Shown here: positions 43,909-52,073 of the stretch, one piece after another
How positions within the stretch are numbered: position 1 is the first letter of the stretch
Layout: every line of letters starts with the position of its first letter
Source: Streptosporangium album
GTDB lineage: Bacteria > Actinomycetota > Actinomycetes > Streptosporangiales > Streptosporangiaceae
Direction: 5' to 3'
NCBI RefSeq assembly: GCF_014203795.1
Contig: NZ_JACHJU010000001.1
Location: 310,001-374,000 of the forward strand
DNA: 64,000 bases
Position numbers and translations under genes: made by a program
The notes under the pieces: generated by a model
Told to the model about the DNA's origin: nothing
Databases searched by the model: none
What the model saw: only the letters and a program-made list of their open reading frames with translations

Positions 43909-44216
43909 CGGCGCCTCTTCCTCGCTCGGGCGGAGATGCCGAGCCGGTCGCCGAGCTGCTGGCACCAACCGGGCAGGGCAGCGCCGATCAGGAGCCCGAA
44001 CAGGAGCCCGGCGGCGACACCGGCCAGCTCGCGATCCAGGCCCCACTGGATCAGGCCCAGCCGCACCGTGGCCGAGAGCACAGCAACGACGACCAGGAGA
44101 GCTGGCATCCGCGGCGTGCGGGAACTCCTGGCGGCAGCAGACGGTAACGGCGCGGTGGGAGGTGCGGCCGATGCCGGTCGGGCAACGCGGTGAAAGGTGG
44201 AGGACTCCTCGCTCAT
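43905..44216 (-). CDS. Small two-TM protein of the transfer module
   Basis: The 103-residue protein MSEESSTFHRVARPASAAPP has an Ala/Pro-rich N-terminus, TM segments MPALLVVVAVLSATVRLGLI and AGVAAGLLFGLLIGAALPG, and a basic end (ISARARKRRR). GAAGGTGACGGC precedes the ATG. It overlaps genes on both sides (ATGA to the 29-residue ORF, TGATG-type to the next). Confidence 0.6.
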   Translation of the reverse strand: MSEESSTFHRVARPASAAPPTAPLPSAAARSSRTPRMPALLVVVAVLSATVRLGLIQWGLDRELAGVAAGLLFGLLIGAALPGWCQQLGDRLGISARARKRRR

Positions 44217-44302
44217 GCCGTCACCTTCTTCGTCGTCGCTGCGCGGGCCAGGCAGCACAGGATCCGGTCGACGAGTGCCAGGGCAACGATGCGAGCGGTC
44301 AC
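44213..44302 (-). CDS. 29-residue ORF coupled between two transfer genes
   Basis: GTG at 44302 overlaps the stop of the DUF2637-like gene (GTGA), and its TGA overlaps the next ATG (ATGA). The product MTARIVALALVDRILCCLAR AATTKKVTA is a short amphipathic helix with a Cys pair. Start-stop overlap at both ends argues for real translation. Confidence 0.5.
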   Translation of the reverse strand: MTARIVALALVDRILCCLARAATTKKVTA

Positions 44303-45492
44303 CGCGCGCCGCCCGCCGGGCCGCGGCCGTTGAGCGGCACGAGTGTGCCGGTACGGAGGAACTCCTCACGGTCGATCGGGTGACCGTCAAGCACGCCCGG
44401 AAAGTCGTCGTCCTCAGGCTCCGGGCCGCTTCCGTTCGTCGCTGCGGCGCGGTCGCGCCACGCCTGCCGCAGCGCCGTGATCCCGGGGCCGGCCAGCATC
44501 TCGGCGGGGGTCATGCCAGCGGTCAGCTCTTCATCGGTCGGCTCGTCGACCTTCGGCACGGAGATGGCATGGTGACCGTTCAGAGCGGTGGACAGGATCG
44601 CGTTCTTGAGCGCGAAGTCGGTCCGCTCTGCATCCTCGTCGTACCGGTCCTCGCCGGGCTCGGCGGCCTTCAGCGCGGGTGGCACGGGCGGTTCTGGAGT
44701 GGGCTCCTCGACGGTCTGCTCCTGCCGCTCCCGATCCACCTCGGCAATGAGGTCTTTCGCCTCTTGGGCCTCGATGCCCCACCGCTCCTTCAGAGGCCGC
44801 CAGCCGAGCCTTTTGCGGCCCGGCTCCAAGCTCTCCTCATAGGCGAGCCGTGCCGCCTCGTACCGGTCGACTGCCACGAGACGAACGGTCTCCGTGACGG
44901 TCTTGATGATCGTCTCGGGCTGGCACACGTGCTCCGGCTCGGACTCTGCTACAGGCTCTGGAGGGGAGGTCTCAAGCGCCTGGCGGGCGCTGCGCACCAG
45001 CCACATCAACAGCTCGTAGGCGAGCACGAATGCCACCGGCGCGAGTGCGCTGAGCAGGCGCGATCCCAGTCCGCCGTTCCACCCCTGTGCCACGTTCGCC
45101 ACGAGCGTGACCACGCAGCCGAGCATCAGCGCGATCCATACTCCGAGTGGCACGGGGATGTTCCGGCGGGAGCAGTAGACCATCACGAGCGACGCCATGA
45201 CGATCACGCCGTCCGACATGGCCGGGTAGAGGATCGCCATGTCGTGCGGCTCTCCGAGCGCGAGCGCGAGGGCGTAGAAGTGGTGGTACGAGACGTAGGC
45301 GGCGGCTCCGGCGACGCCCAGCAGGATGGCGATTGCGACGCCCCGGATCAGCCGGTCACCGGATGCCTCCGTGCCAGTCGCCGGCCGCGCCTGCGAGGTG
45401 GCCGAGGCCTTCTTGGTACGGGCTCGAAACGGGGCCGCCGCGAGGCTCCACATGCGGCCGAGGATCCGGCGGCCGTGCCACTTCAGCTCCAT
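44299..45492 (-). CDS. DUF2637-like membrane protein of the transfer module
   Basis: The 397-residue protein starts MELKWHGRRILGRMWSLAAA (ATG 45492, AAGGAG upstream inside the palindrome). Four TM segments lie in the N-terminal half (RGVAIAILLGVAGAAAYVSY, YPAMSDGVIVMASLVMVYCS, VWIALMLGCVVTLVANVAQG, SALAPVAFVLAYELLMWLVR), as in DUF2637 proteins of actinomycete plasmids and ICEs. The C-terminal half is soluble and acidic, with a helix-turn-helix-like RLGWRPLKERWGIEAQEAKD. It is the first gene of the minus-strand operon. Confidence 0.7.
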   Translation of the reverse strand: MELKWHGRRILGRMWSLAAAPFRARTKKASATSQARPATGTEASGDRLIRGVAIAILLGVAGAAAYVSYHHFYALALALGEPHDMAILYPAMSDGVIVMASLVMVYCSRRNIPVPLGVWIALMLGCVVTLVANVAQGWNGGLGSRLLSALAPVAFVLAYELLMWLVRSARQALETSPPEPVAESEPEHVCQPETIIKTVTETVRLVAVDRYEAARLAYEESLEPGRKRLGWRPLKERWGIEAQEAKDLIAEVDRERQEQTVEEPTPEPPVPPALKAAEPGEDRYDEDAERTDFALKNAILSTALNGHHAISVPKVDEPTDEELTAGMTPAEMLAGPGITALRQAWRDRAAATNGSGPEPEDDDFPGVLDGHPIDREEFLRTGTLVPLNGRGPAGGAR

Positions 45493-45500
45493 GTCGGCTC

Positions 45501-45563
45501 CTCCTTGACGATAGGTGTATTTGCACCTCAAGCTAAGGTGCAAATACACCTACCGTCAAGGAG
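45501..45563. promoter_or_regulatory. 63-bp palindrome carrying both divergent ribosome binding sites
   Basis: CTCCTTGACG with ATAGGTGTATTTGCACCT (45501-45528) is the inverse of 45536-45563, with one mismatch in 28 bp and a 7-nt loop. Each outer arm is an AAGGAG ribosome binding site for the gene it faces (starts 45492 and 45573). It is likely an operator for the adjacent RHH-like protein; the full stem would also form in either transcript. Confidence 0.75.
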
Positions 45564-45572
45564 ACTCCAGAG

Positions 45573-45953
45573 ATGACCGGGAGATTGCTTCGTGCACAGA
45601 CACCCAGCTACCGTGATCGTGTGCCCAACCAGCCGAAGACGCCCAACAGGACCTTGCGCTTCGGCGACCCGGAATGGGAGGGATTCGGAGTCTTCTCCGA
45701 GGCGCGGGGCAGCGACCGCACCAAGATCCTCGCCCTGTTCATCGACGCCTGCCTCGGCCGACCCGTCCAGCTCCCCGCCCCACTGCCGCCGGCCCACTTC
45801 GCGGCCCTCCTGAAAACGGCGGCAAGCGAGACCGAGAAGGCCCTGCAGGCCGAAACGAACGACAGCAGGCGCGAAGTGCTCGACCGCAAGCACAAGGCGC
45901 TCCAGGCCCTGGCCACCGAAGCCGCCGAACGCGCCAGCCAGCAACTCTCGTAG
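45573..45953 (+). CDS. Ribbon-helix-helix-like small regulator, divergent from the transfer operon
   Basis: The 126-residue ORF (ATG 45573, AAGGAG ten bases upstream; a GTG at 45621 may be the domain start) holds PNRTLRFGDPEWEGFGVFSE and RTKILALFIDACLGRP, a beta strand plus two helices like Arc-type RHH domains. A long helix follows (ETEKALQAETNDSRREVLDR, TEAAERASQQL). It probably represses both directions by binding the palindrome. Confidence 0.65.
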   Translation: MTGRLLRAQTPSYRDRVPNQPKTPNRTLRFGDPEWEGFGVFSEARGSDRTKILALFIDACLGRPVQLPAPLPPAHFAALLKTAASETEKALQAETNDSRREVLDRKHKALQALATEAAERASQQLS

Positions 45954-45965
45954 ACTGGACAGCGA

Positions 45966-45997
45966 AGAGCGCCGGCCCGGGGAAGGGCCGGGGCTCT
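45966..45997 (+). terminator. Terminator after the RHH-like gene
   Basis: AGAGCGCCGGCCC (45966-45978) pairs with GGGCCGGGGCTCT (45985-45997), one mismatch, 10 bp after the stop. Confidence 0.7.
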
Positions 45998-46020
45998 CGC
46001 ATCTGGGCAACTGGAGCAGG

Positions 46021-46359
46021 ATGTCCACCGGCGCCCCAGCCGCGACACACAGGGGCCGTACGGTAGCAATCGATGCCCCCACGGTGGCCACCTCGTCGGC
46101 GACGTCCATCATTCCCTTCGGCCTGGCAAGGAAATCGCCAACGGCACCCCCGAGGACTCTTCGGCTGCCGGGGCAACTCGCCGAGCGGATGACCATCGCT
46201 CGCGAGAAACTCGGCGAGACGGCCGCCCGGAACGAGGTGGTCGTCCTCGACGCCGAACTGGCCCGCTCAAGAGCGTGGTCCGCGACAGCTGGCGGCCTCT
46301 TCTCGCCAGTTAGCGAAGTCGGCGATCTCCTCGAAAGTGGCAGCCCCCGAGGCTCGTAA
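46021..46359 (+). CDS. Possible 112-residue hypothetical protein
   Basis: ATG 46021 follows GGAGCAGG. The second half (AERMTIAREKLGETAARNEV, VVLDAELARSRAWSA) is plausibly helical coding sequence; the first half is low-complexity. No relatives recognised. It could be a remnant. Confidence 0.3.
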   Translation: MSTGAPAATHRGRTVAIDAPTVATSSATSIIPFGLARKSPTAPPRTLRLPGQLAERMTIAREKLGETAARNEVVVLDAELARSRAWSATAGGLFSPVSEVGDLLESGSPRGS

Positions 46360-46420
46360 TGGCGCACAGGTGCGCATGTCGAGCTCGAATGTGTCAGCAG
46401 GGCTACCGGTAGCCATAAAC

Positions 46421-46439
46421 GGACATTAGTGGACATTAG
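46421..46439. repeat. Short tandem direct repeat
   Basis: GGACATTAG occurs twice, 10 bp apart (46421-46429, 46431-46439), just before the AT-richer start of the 20-bp repeat array. Confidence 0.5.
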
Positions 46440-46505
46440 CATATCTTCTAGATTTTTCTGCGCTTCAGTGTCGCTCTAGGTCGGTCAACGCTGCTCCAGG
46501 ACAAT

Positions 46506-47489
46506 GAAGTAATCCCAACGACTTTCACGTGATCTTGCCGTACTCGATGTGGGTGAGAACGAGAGCGGCCTTGGCGATATCGCCGACTCGGCTGGGGCTG
46601 AGCGTGATGTGCTGAAGCGTCCGCCAGCGTTGCTCCAAGAGCGCGAAGCCACGTTCTCCCAGGCAGCGCAGAGAACGGAGAAGCGCGTTTCTGGTACGGG
46701 TGTCAACGTCCAGGTCCCGTCCGTCGGCGGGCTGCTTGACCGGGACGTAGATGCCGATGCCTGCGCCTTCGTAGCCCGAGTCGGCCAGCAGCGGCATGTC
46801 CCTGAGATAGGGGCGGATGGCATCGAGAACCTGTTCTCGCGCTGCGGTGATGTCGTGGGTGGAGCCGGGAAACGCTCCGGATATCCAGATCGGGAAGCCG
46901 CCGGGCTGCATGAGGGCTTGGAGGTTGGCGGCGAAAGCGCGGGCCTTGCCGGAGTACCACGCGTCGATCTCCTTGCCCTTCACGCTGGTCTTCTTCTCGC
47001 CGACCCGGTCGATGCTCGTCAAGGTGCCGTCGATGATCAGGTGAGGCAGTCCGTCGTCGCGGGCCCGCTCCAGTGCGTCCTTCAGTTCGGGTGCCTGCTC
47101 TGCCAGGACATCGATGACTTCGTCCAGGTAGCGGTAGGAGGTGGAGCGGGACAGGCCGAAGCCTCGGCCGAGGTTGGGGATGTCGCCGCCGTTGCGGAAC
47201 CACACCAGACCGAATACCGCCTGCCACCAGGTGGTTCGCTTCCTGGTGCCCTTGCGGGTGCCGCGCACGCGTCGTTCGCGACCCAGCAGCTTGGAGAGAT
47301 AGGAAACCAGCTCCCGTGGGACGTCGAGGATGGCACGATAGGAAATCACGTGGAGTCCTTCGGAGATTACGGATCGTGAACAATCCGCTTCTATCGGGGA
47401 CTCCACGGTCATGTCAGGCGAACGACGGCACCTCTACATCTCGGCCGCTTCGCGCAGGACCATCCCGTTTTGCCTGCTGGGATTACCTC
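46506..47489 (-). mobile_element. IS5-family insertion sequence
   Basis: Ends GAAGTAATCCCAACG and inverse CTGCTGGGATTACCTC are flanked by AAT (46503-46505, 47490-47492). It is a 984-bp element with an intact transposase. Confidence 0.8.
46525..47349 (-). CDS. IS5-family transposase (DDE_Tnp_4 type)
   Basis: The 274-residue protein from GTG 47349 (VISYRAILDVPRELVSYLSK; GAAGG upstream) has an N-terminal HTH (GDIPNLGRGFGLSRSTSYRY) and a DDE core with HLIIDGTLTSIDRV, ISGAFPGSTHDITAAREQ and LADSGYEGAG. The C-terminal RWRTLQHITLSPSRV matches. No disruption. Confidence 0.88.
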   Translation of the reverse strand: MISYRAILDVPRELVSYLSKLLGRERRVRGTRKGTRKRTTWWQAVFGLVWFRNGGDIPNLGRGFGLSRSTSYRYLDEVIDVLAEQAPELKDALERARDDGLPHLIIDGTLTSIDRVGEKKTSVKGKEIDAWYSGKARAFAANLQALMQPGGFPIWISGAFPGSTHDITAAREQVLDAIRPYLRDMPLLADSGYEGAGIGIYVPVKQPADGRDLDVDTRTRNALLRSLRCLGERGFALLEQRWRTLQHITLSPSRVGDIAKAALVLTHIEYGKIT

Positions 47490-47680
47490 AATCAACGCCG
47501 CTAAAGGCCAGCCAACGCCACTAAAGGCCGTTTAACGCATTTGTTGTTCGTTTCGAATTACGGATAACCCTGACTTTGATGATGGTGTTTCACCAGGTCG
47601 GAGCCCATTTGATAGTTTGCATTGCCTTGTTCGCATCCCACGTACAAAAAAGGCTGTATTGTTACGGCCAGCAACGAGAA

Positions 47681-47710
47681 AGCCCGGCCCCTCGGCAAAG
47701 GGGTCGGGCT
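47681..47710 (+). terminator. Terminator in the 353-bp gap after the repeats
   Basis: AGCCCGGCCCCT pairs with AGGGGTCGGGCT (one G-T pair) and is followed by TCTG. The remainder of 47538-47842 shows AT-richer DNA without a supported gene. Confidence 0.65.
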
Positions 47711-47842
47711 TCTGTAGAACAACTGGACCTGGGTCCGAGCGCTGTTCTGGGCTGTCAACGCTGTCCAGTGTAGCGCTCTGCCGCCGAGCGGTCTCCAGGT
47801 CCGGCGACCGCCTGTGTCTCAACGACAGCGAGGAAGCGCCCC

Positions 47843-47992
47843 ATGAGCGACAGCAAGAACTTCTGCATAAGCGTGACCGTCCCGGAGAGCTGGGGGCGAC
47901 AGGTGCGGGTCGTCATCCTCACGATTGTGGTGATGGTCCTCGTAGTCGCGTACGGCCGCGAGGACCTGCTCGCACTCCTGGCGCACCCATAG
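47843..47992 (+). CDS. 49-residue single-TM peptide
   Basis: MSDSKNFCISVTVPESWGRQ is followed by a TM helix (VRVVILTIVVMVLVVAYG) and REDLLALLAHP. GAGGAAGCGCCCC precedes the ATG. Peptides of this kind recur in actinomycete ICEs. It lies 4 bp before the next ORF. Confidence 0.55.
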   Translation: MSDSKNFCISVTVPESWGRQVRVVILTIVVMVLVVAYGREDLLALLAHP

Positions 47993-47996
47993 TGCC

Positions 47997-48230
47997 GTGA
48001 GCGCCTCGGCTCGCCGGCCCCACCAGGATGCTCCTTATCCTGAGCGCACGCCCTACAACGAGGGCGTCTCCACCGTCGAGTCAGACGTCGCCGAACTGCT
48101 GACCGGGCAGGTCGAGATTCGTGACCTGCTGGCGCGTGTCGTGGCCTGGCTCGAAGGCGTACAGCCCTCGCAGGCCTCGCAGACCCACCTGCGAAGAGCC
48201 TCCGCCGTATGGCGGGGGTTCTTCCTTACG
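47997..48230 (+). CDS. Partial hypothetical protein at the island edge
   Basis: From GTG 47997 the frame VSASARRPHQDAPYPERTPY, STVESDVAELLTGQVEIRDL, LARVVAWLEGVQPSQAS looks coding. After about 48200 it runs into a terminator-like hairpin (CCTCCGCC/GGCGGGGG plus TTCTT) and low-quality sequence, so the natural 3' end was probably lost. Confidence 0.4.
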
Positions 48231-48546
48231 TTCCACCGGAACGACGAAAGGCCCCCAGCCTCGGCCGGGCTCTCGTACGTGCGGGCCGGCCGTCGCGGAG
48301 TGGGATTCCACGACGACCGGAGCTACGGTCCTCACCAAGAAGATCAACCTTATGTACATCCCACCATGCCTCACTGGCAGATGGACAACCTGTCGAGCAA
48401 CTCCGCCAACACCAACGTCCCACGGCCAATTCGGTCGCGGGACGTTTTCATGATCGTGCGCATCTCATGCGCAAAAATCTTGGGTTTCCATGGGGGGCGC
48501 TGGGGTCTGATGACACATCACTTGTTGCGTTTCCGCTGGTCAGAGC
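48231..48546. other. Island/chromosome boundary region, no gene seen
   Basis: No supported gene, tRNA or clear att repeat was found here. The conserved chromosomal block begins at 48547. Confidence 0.4.
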
Positions 48547-49794
48547 CTAGATCGAATCCGGGACCAGCAGGGCTACGCACTCCACGTGGTGGGTCATCGG
48601 GAAGGCGTCGAAGGCACGCAGGTCGGCCAGTCGGTAGCCGCGCTCGGCGAACAGGGCGAGGTCGCGGGCGAGGGTGGCCGGGTCACAGGAGACGTAGACG
48701 ATCCGGGTGGCCAGGAGGGTGGAGACCTGGTCGACGACCTCACGGCCCAGGCCGGCCCGGGGCGGGTCGACGACCACCAGGTCCGCCCTCTCGATGTCGA
48801 AGCGGTCGAGGGCGTTCTCGACGCGGCCCCGGGCGAAGCGGGCCTGGGGCAGGTCCCGGAGGTTGCGTTCGGCGTCGCGCACGGCGACGACGTCGGATTC
48901 GATGCCGAACACGGCCCCCTCGGGACCGACGGCCTCGGCCAGGCCGGCGGCGAACAGGCCGACGCCGCAGTAGAGGTCGAGGGCCCACTCCCCCGGCTGC
49001 GGGTCGGCGAACTGAAGCACCGCGGCGAGCAGCGTGGCGGCGGCGCCGGGGTGGACCTGCCAGAAACCGCTCCCGGTGACCTGGAAGTCGCGGTCGCCGA
49101 CCCGCTCGGTGAGGTGGTTGCGGCCGTGGACCACGCGGGTGCGGCCCTTGCCCTCGTCCACGAACACGGCCACGCTCGTGTCGAGGTCGGGGATGGCCAC
49201 CGTACGGCGGGGCTTGGGCGCGACCACGACGGCCTGGTCCCCGCCGCTGGAGGCGATGACCTCGACCGAGGAGGCGTTGCGCCAGTTCATGACCTCGGCA
49301 CCGACGTTCTCCACCTCGGGGTGGGCGATCAGGCAGAGATCCACCGGCTCGATGTCGTGGGAGCGGTGACGGCGCAGGCCCGCGACACCCTCGCGGTCGA
49401 CGGCGAACTGGACACGGGTGCGCCAGCCCAGGCCGTCGGGGGCGCCCGGCACCTCCTCGACGACGCCCTTCCAGTCGATGCCGGCCAGCCGCTTGAGCTG
49501 CTCGACCACCACATCGGTCTTGAGCAGGCGCTGAGCGTCGAGAGAGGCGTGCTGCCAGTCACACCCTCCGCAGCGGCCGGGACCCGCGAACGGGCAGGGC
49601 GGGGTCACCCGGTCGGCCGAGGGCTCCAGGATCTCGACCGCGTCGGCCCGCAGGAACCTGCTGGTCTCCTCGGTGATCTCCGCGAGCACGCGCTCGCCGG
49701 GGAGTGCGTGCCGGACGAAGACCACCCGGCCGTCATGACGGGCAACGCACCAGCCGCCGTGTGCGACCGGTCCGATCGTCAGTTCAATCGCCAT
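48547..49794 (-). CDS. RNA (uracil-C5)-methyltransferase, TrmA/RlmD family
   Basis: The 415-residue protein has an N-terminal TRAM-like OB fold (MAIELTIGPVAHGGWCVARH), an Fe-S type Cys cluster (PPCPFAGPGRCGGCDWQH), and a SAM domain with ALDLYCGVGLFAAGLAEAV, DLVVVDPPRAGLG and the catalytic-Cys motif IVYVSCDPATLARDL. It methylates C5 of a uracil in rRNA or tRNA. It corresponds by family and place to M. tuberculosis Rv2689c, next to the permease and Trk genes. Confidence 0.9.
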   Translation of the reverse strand: MAIELTIGPVAHGGWCVARHDGRVVFVRHALPGERVLAEITEETSRFLRADAVEILEPSADRVTPPCPFAGPGRCGGCDWQHASLDAQRLLKTDVVVEQLKRLAGIDWKGVVEEVPGAPDGLGWRTRVQFAVDREGVAGLRRHRSHDIEPVDLCLIAHPEVENVGAEVMNWRNASSVEVIASSGGDQAVVVAPKPRRTVAIPDLDTSVAVFVDEGKGRTRVVHGRNHLTERVGDRDFQVTGSGFWQVHPGAAATLLAAVLQFADPQPGEWALDLYCGVGLFAAGLAEAVGPEGAVFGIESDVVAVRDAERNLRDLPQARFARGRVENALDRFDIERADLVVVDPPRAGLGREVVDQVSTLLATRIVYVSCDPATLARDLALFAERGYRLADLRAFDAFPMTHHVECVALLVPDSI

Positions 49795-49854
49795 GCCATG
49801 CCCCCAGGGTCCGTCGTGGTCAAGCCTCCCTACGTCAGGAGTACACAGGAAAGG

Positions 49855-51957
49855 TTATGCCTTGCCGTCCTCGCCTCGGGCCACCCCGTCACCGGCCTCC
49901 GCGTTCCGGGCGGCCTCCTCGTGGCGATCCTGGAGGCCGGCGGCCTCACGCCGGCGGCGGCGGACGGCGTGGGGGGCGTAACGCTCGGGGCGACCCTTGA
50001 GCCGGTCGGAGGAGTGCAGCTGCCAGGGCACGCTGGTGACCATCACACCGGGCTGGAAGAGCAGGCGGCCCTTGAGCCGGAGCGCGCTCTGGTTGTGCAG
50101 GAGATGCTCCCACCAGTGACCGACGACGTACTCCGGGATGTAGACGGTCACCACGTCGCGGGGCGAGCGGCGGCGCAGCGACTTGACATACTCCAGGACC
50201 GGCCGGGTGATCTCTCGGTAGGGGGAGTCGAGCATCTTCAGCGGCACCGGGATGCCCCGCCGCTCCCACTCCTCCTGCAGTGTCCGGGCCTCCTCCCCCT
50301 CCACCCCCACGGTGATCGCCTCCAGTGTGGAGGGCCGGGTGGCACGGGCGTAGGAGAGCGCGCGCAGGGTCGGCTTGTGGATCTTGGAGACCAGGACGAC
50401 GGCGTGGTTGCGCGCGGGCAGCATCGACTCGTCCAGCTGGGAGTCCTCGGGCACGGCGAGCTCGCGCGCCACGTTCTCGTAGTGGCGGTGGATGGCCTTC
50501 ATCATCAGGAACAGCACCGGCATGGCCACGCAGACGATCCAGGCGCCATGGGTGAACTTGGTGAGCAGCACGACCACCAGCACCACGCCGGTCATGACGC
50601 CGCCGAAGAAGTTGATGACCCGCGAACGCCTCATCTGCGCCCGGACCCTGGGATCGGTCTCGGTCTTCAGATGCCGGGTCCAGTGCCGCACCATGCCGGT
50701 CTGGCTCAGGGTGAACGACACGAAGACGCCCACGATGTAGAGGTTGAGCAGACGGCTGACGTCGGCCTGGAAGCCCCACAGCAGCAGGCAGGCGGCGGCG
50801 GCAAGGATGACGATGCCGTTGGAGAAGGCCAGCCGGTCGCCCCGGGTGTGCAGTTGGCGCGGGAGGAAACGGTCCTGGGCGAGGATGGAGCCGAGCACCG
50901 GGAAACCGTTGAAGGCGGTGTTGGCGGCGAGGAACAGGATCAGCGCGGTGACGGCGGCGATGACGAAGAAGAACACCGATCCGTTGCCGAAGACCGCCTC
51001 GGAGACCTGCGCGATGATCGGCGGCTGGTAGTAGCCGGGCCCGGCCGGCCGGCCGTTGATGAGCACGTCACGGGCGGCGGAGACGGGGTCGGCGAGCTTG
51101 ACGCCGGAGGCCAGGCCGAGCGTGATGATGCCGACGAACATCGTCACCGCGACCAGGCCCATCAGCAGCAGCGTGTCCGCGGCGTTCTTGCTCTTGGGCT
51201 TGCGGAAGGCGGGCACGCCGTTGCTGATGGCCTCGACCCCGGTGAGTGCCGCGCAGCCGGAGGAGAATGCCCGCAGGATCAGGAAGGCCGCCGCGAAGGA
51301 CGTCAGGTGGGTCTGCTCCGTCACGATCTCGTAGCCGGCGGTGGGCGCGCGCAGCTCGTCGCCGAGCACGAGCAGCCGGAAGCCGCCCCACACGATCAGG
51401 CCGATGACCGCGAACATGAACGCGTAGGTGGGGATGGCGAAGGCCGCGCCGGACTCGCGGATGCCCCGGAGGTTGACGATCGTCAGCAGCACGACGATGA
51501 CGATCGCGACCAGCGGCTTGTGCTCGGCGACGTAGGGGATCGTGGCGCCCACGTAGTCGACGCCGTTGGCCACCGACACCGCGACGGTGAGGATGTAGTC
51601 GACCATGAGGGCGCTGGCGACGGTGAGGCCGGCGTTGCGGCCCAGGTTGACGGTGGCCACCTCGTAGTCGCCGCCGCCGCTGGGATAGGCGCGCACGTTC
51701 TGCCGGTAGGACGCGACGACCGTCAGCATCACCAGGACGACGGCGGCCGCGACCCAGGGGGCGAAGCCGTAGAAGGCGACTCCGCCGATGGAGAGGATGG
51801 CGAGGATCTCCTGAGGGGCGTAGGCCACCGAGGAGAGGGCATCGCTCGCGAAAACGGGCAGCGCGATCCGTTTGGAGAGCAATTGTTCATGCAGTTGTGT
51901 GCTGCGCAGGGCACGTCCGATGAACAGGCGCTTCACGAGGTCCGTCACCTTCGACAC
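49855..51957 (-). CDS. APC-superfamily permease (cation/amino-acid, KimA-like)
   Basis: The 700-residue protein from GTG 51957 has a KRIALPVFASDALSSVAYAP N-terminal signature, about 12 TM segments to residue 480, and a soluble C-terminal domain of about 190 residues (EEWERRGIPVPLKMLDSPYR, VVTVYIPEYVVGHWWEHLLH). This long APC type includes the potassium importer KimA. It is divergent from the trkA-like pair by about 115 bp, matching Rv2690c next to ceoBC, so a link with potassium is likely. Substrate is not proven. Confidence 0.85.
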   Translation of the reverse strand: MSKVTDLVKRLFIGRALRSTQLHEQLLSKRIALPVFASDALSSVAYAPQEILAILSIGGVAFYGFAPWVAAAVVLVMLTVVASYRQNVRAYPSGGGDYEVATVNLGRNAGLTVASALMVDYILTVAVSVANGVDYVGATIPYVAEHKPLVAIVIVVLLTIVNLRGIRESGAAFAIPTYAFMFAVIGLIVWGGFRLLVLGDELRAPTAGYEIVTEQTHLTSFAAAFLILRAFSSGCAALTGVEAISNGVPAFRKPKSKNAADTLLLMGLVAVTMFVGIITLGLASGVKLADPVSAARDVLINGRPAGPGYYQPPIIAQVSEAVFGNGSVFFFVIAAVTALILFLAANTAFNGFPVLGSILAQDRFLPRQLHTRGDRLAFSNGIVILAAAACLLLWGFQADVSRLLNLYIVGVFVSFTLSQTGMVRHWTRHLKTETDPRVRAQMRRSRVINFFGGVMTGVVLVVVLLTKFTHGAWIVCVAMPVLFLMMKAIHRHYENVARELAVPEDSQLDESMLPARNHAVVLVSKIHKPTLRALSYARATRPSTLEAITVGVEGEEARTLQEEWERRGIPVPLKMLDSPYREITRPVLEYVKSLRRRSPRDVVTVYIPEYVVGHWWEHLLHNQSALRLKGRLLFQPGVMVTSVPWQLHSSDRLKGRPERYAPHAVRRRRREAAGLQDRHEEAARNAEAGDGVARGEDGKA

Positions 51958-52073
51958 GTCTGCCGATGCTAGTCCCCATTGGCGCATCCCGCTGACGCGG
52001 CGCTCCCTGGGCGGGCCATACTGGCTAAGTACATCGGGAACAAGATCCGCCTCAACCCGACCGGCGGGGGAGC

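Larger units (their letters stand above)
46465..47537. repeat. 20-bp iteron-like tandem repeats, split by an IS5 element
   Basis: Units begin TCAACGCTGCTCCAGGACAA (46485), TCAACGCCGCTAAAGGCCAG (47492), CCAACGCCACTAAAGGCCGT (47512) and TTAACGC (47532), plus a weak unit TCAGTGTCGCTCTAGGTCGG (46465). With the IS and one AAT copy removed, unit starts are exactly 20 bp apart across the insertion. Confidence 0.7.

Noticed and set aside
45528..46442. 304-codon minus-strand open frame
   Set aside because: It runs antisense to the RHH-like gene and through a terminator, with no start signal.
46465..47537. CRISPR array
   Set aside because: The 20-bp repeats abut without spacers and have no cas genes nearby.
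48231..48546. tRNA or att site at the island edge
   Set aside because: I looked for cloverleaf-like TTCGA and CCA ends; no consistent tRNA was found on either strand.
48586..51972. 1,128-codon plus-strand open frame
   Set aside because: It is a shadow of the RNA methyltransferase and APC permease genes.
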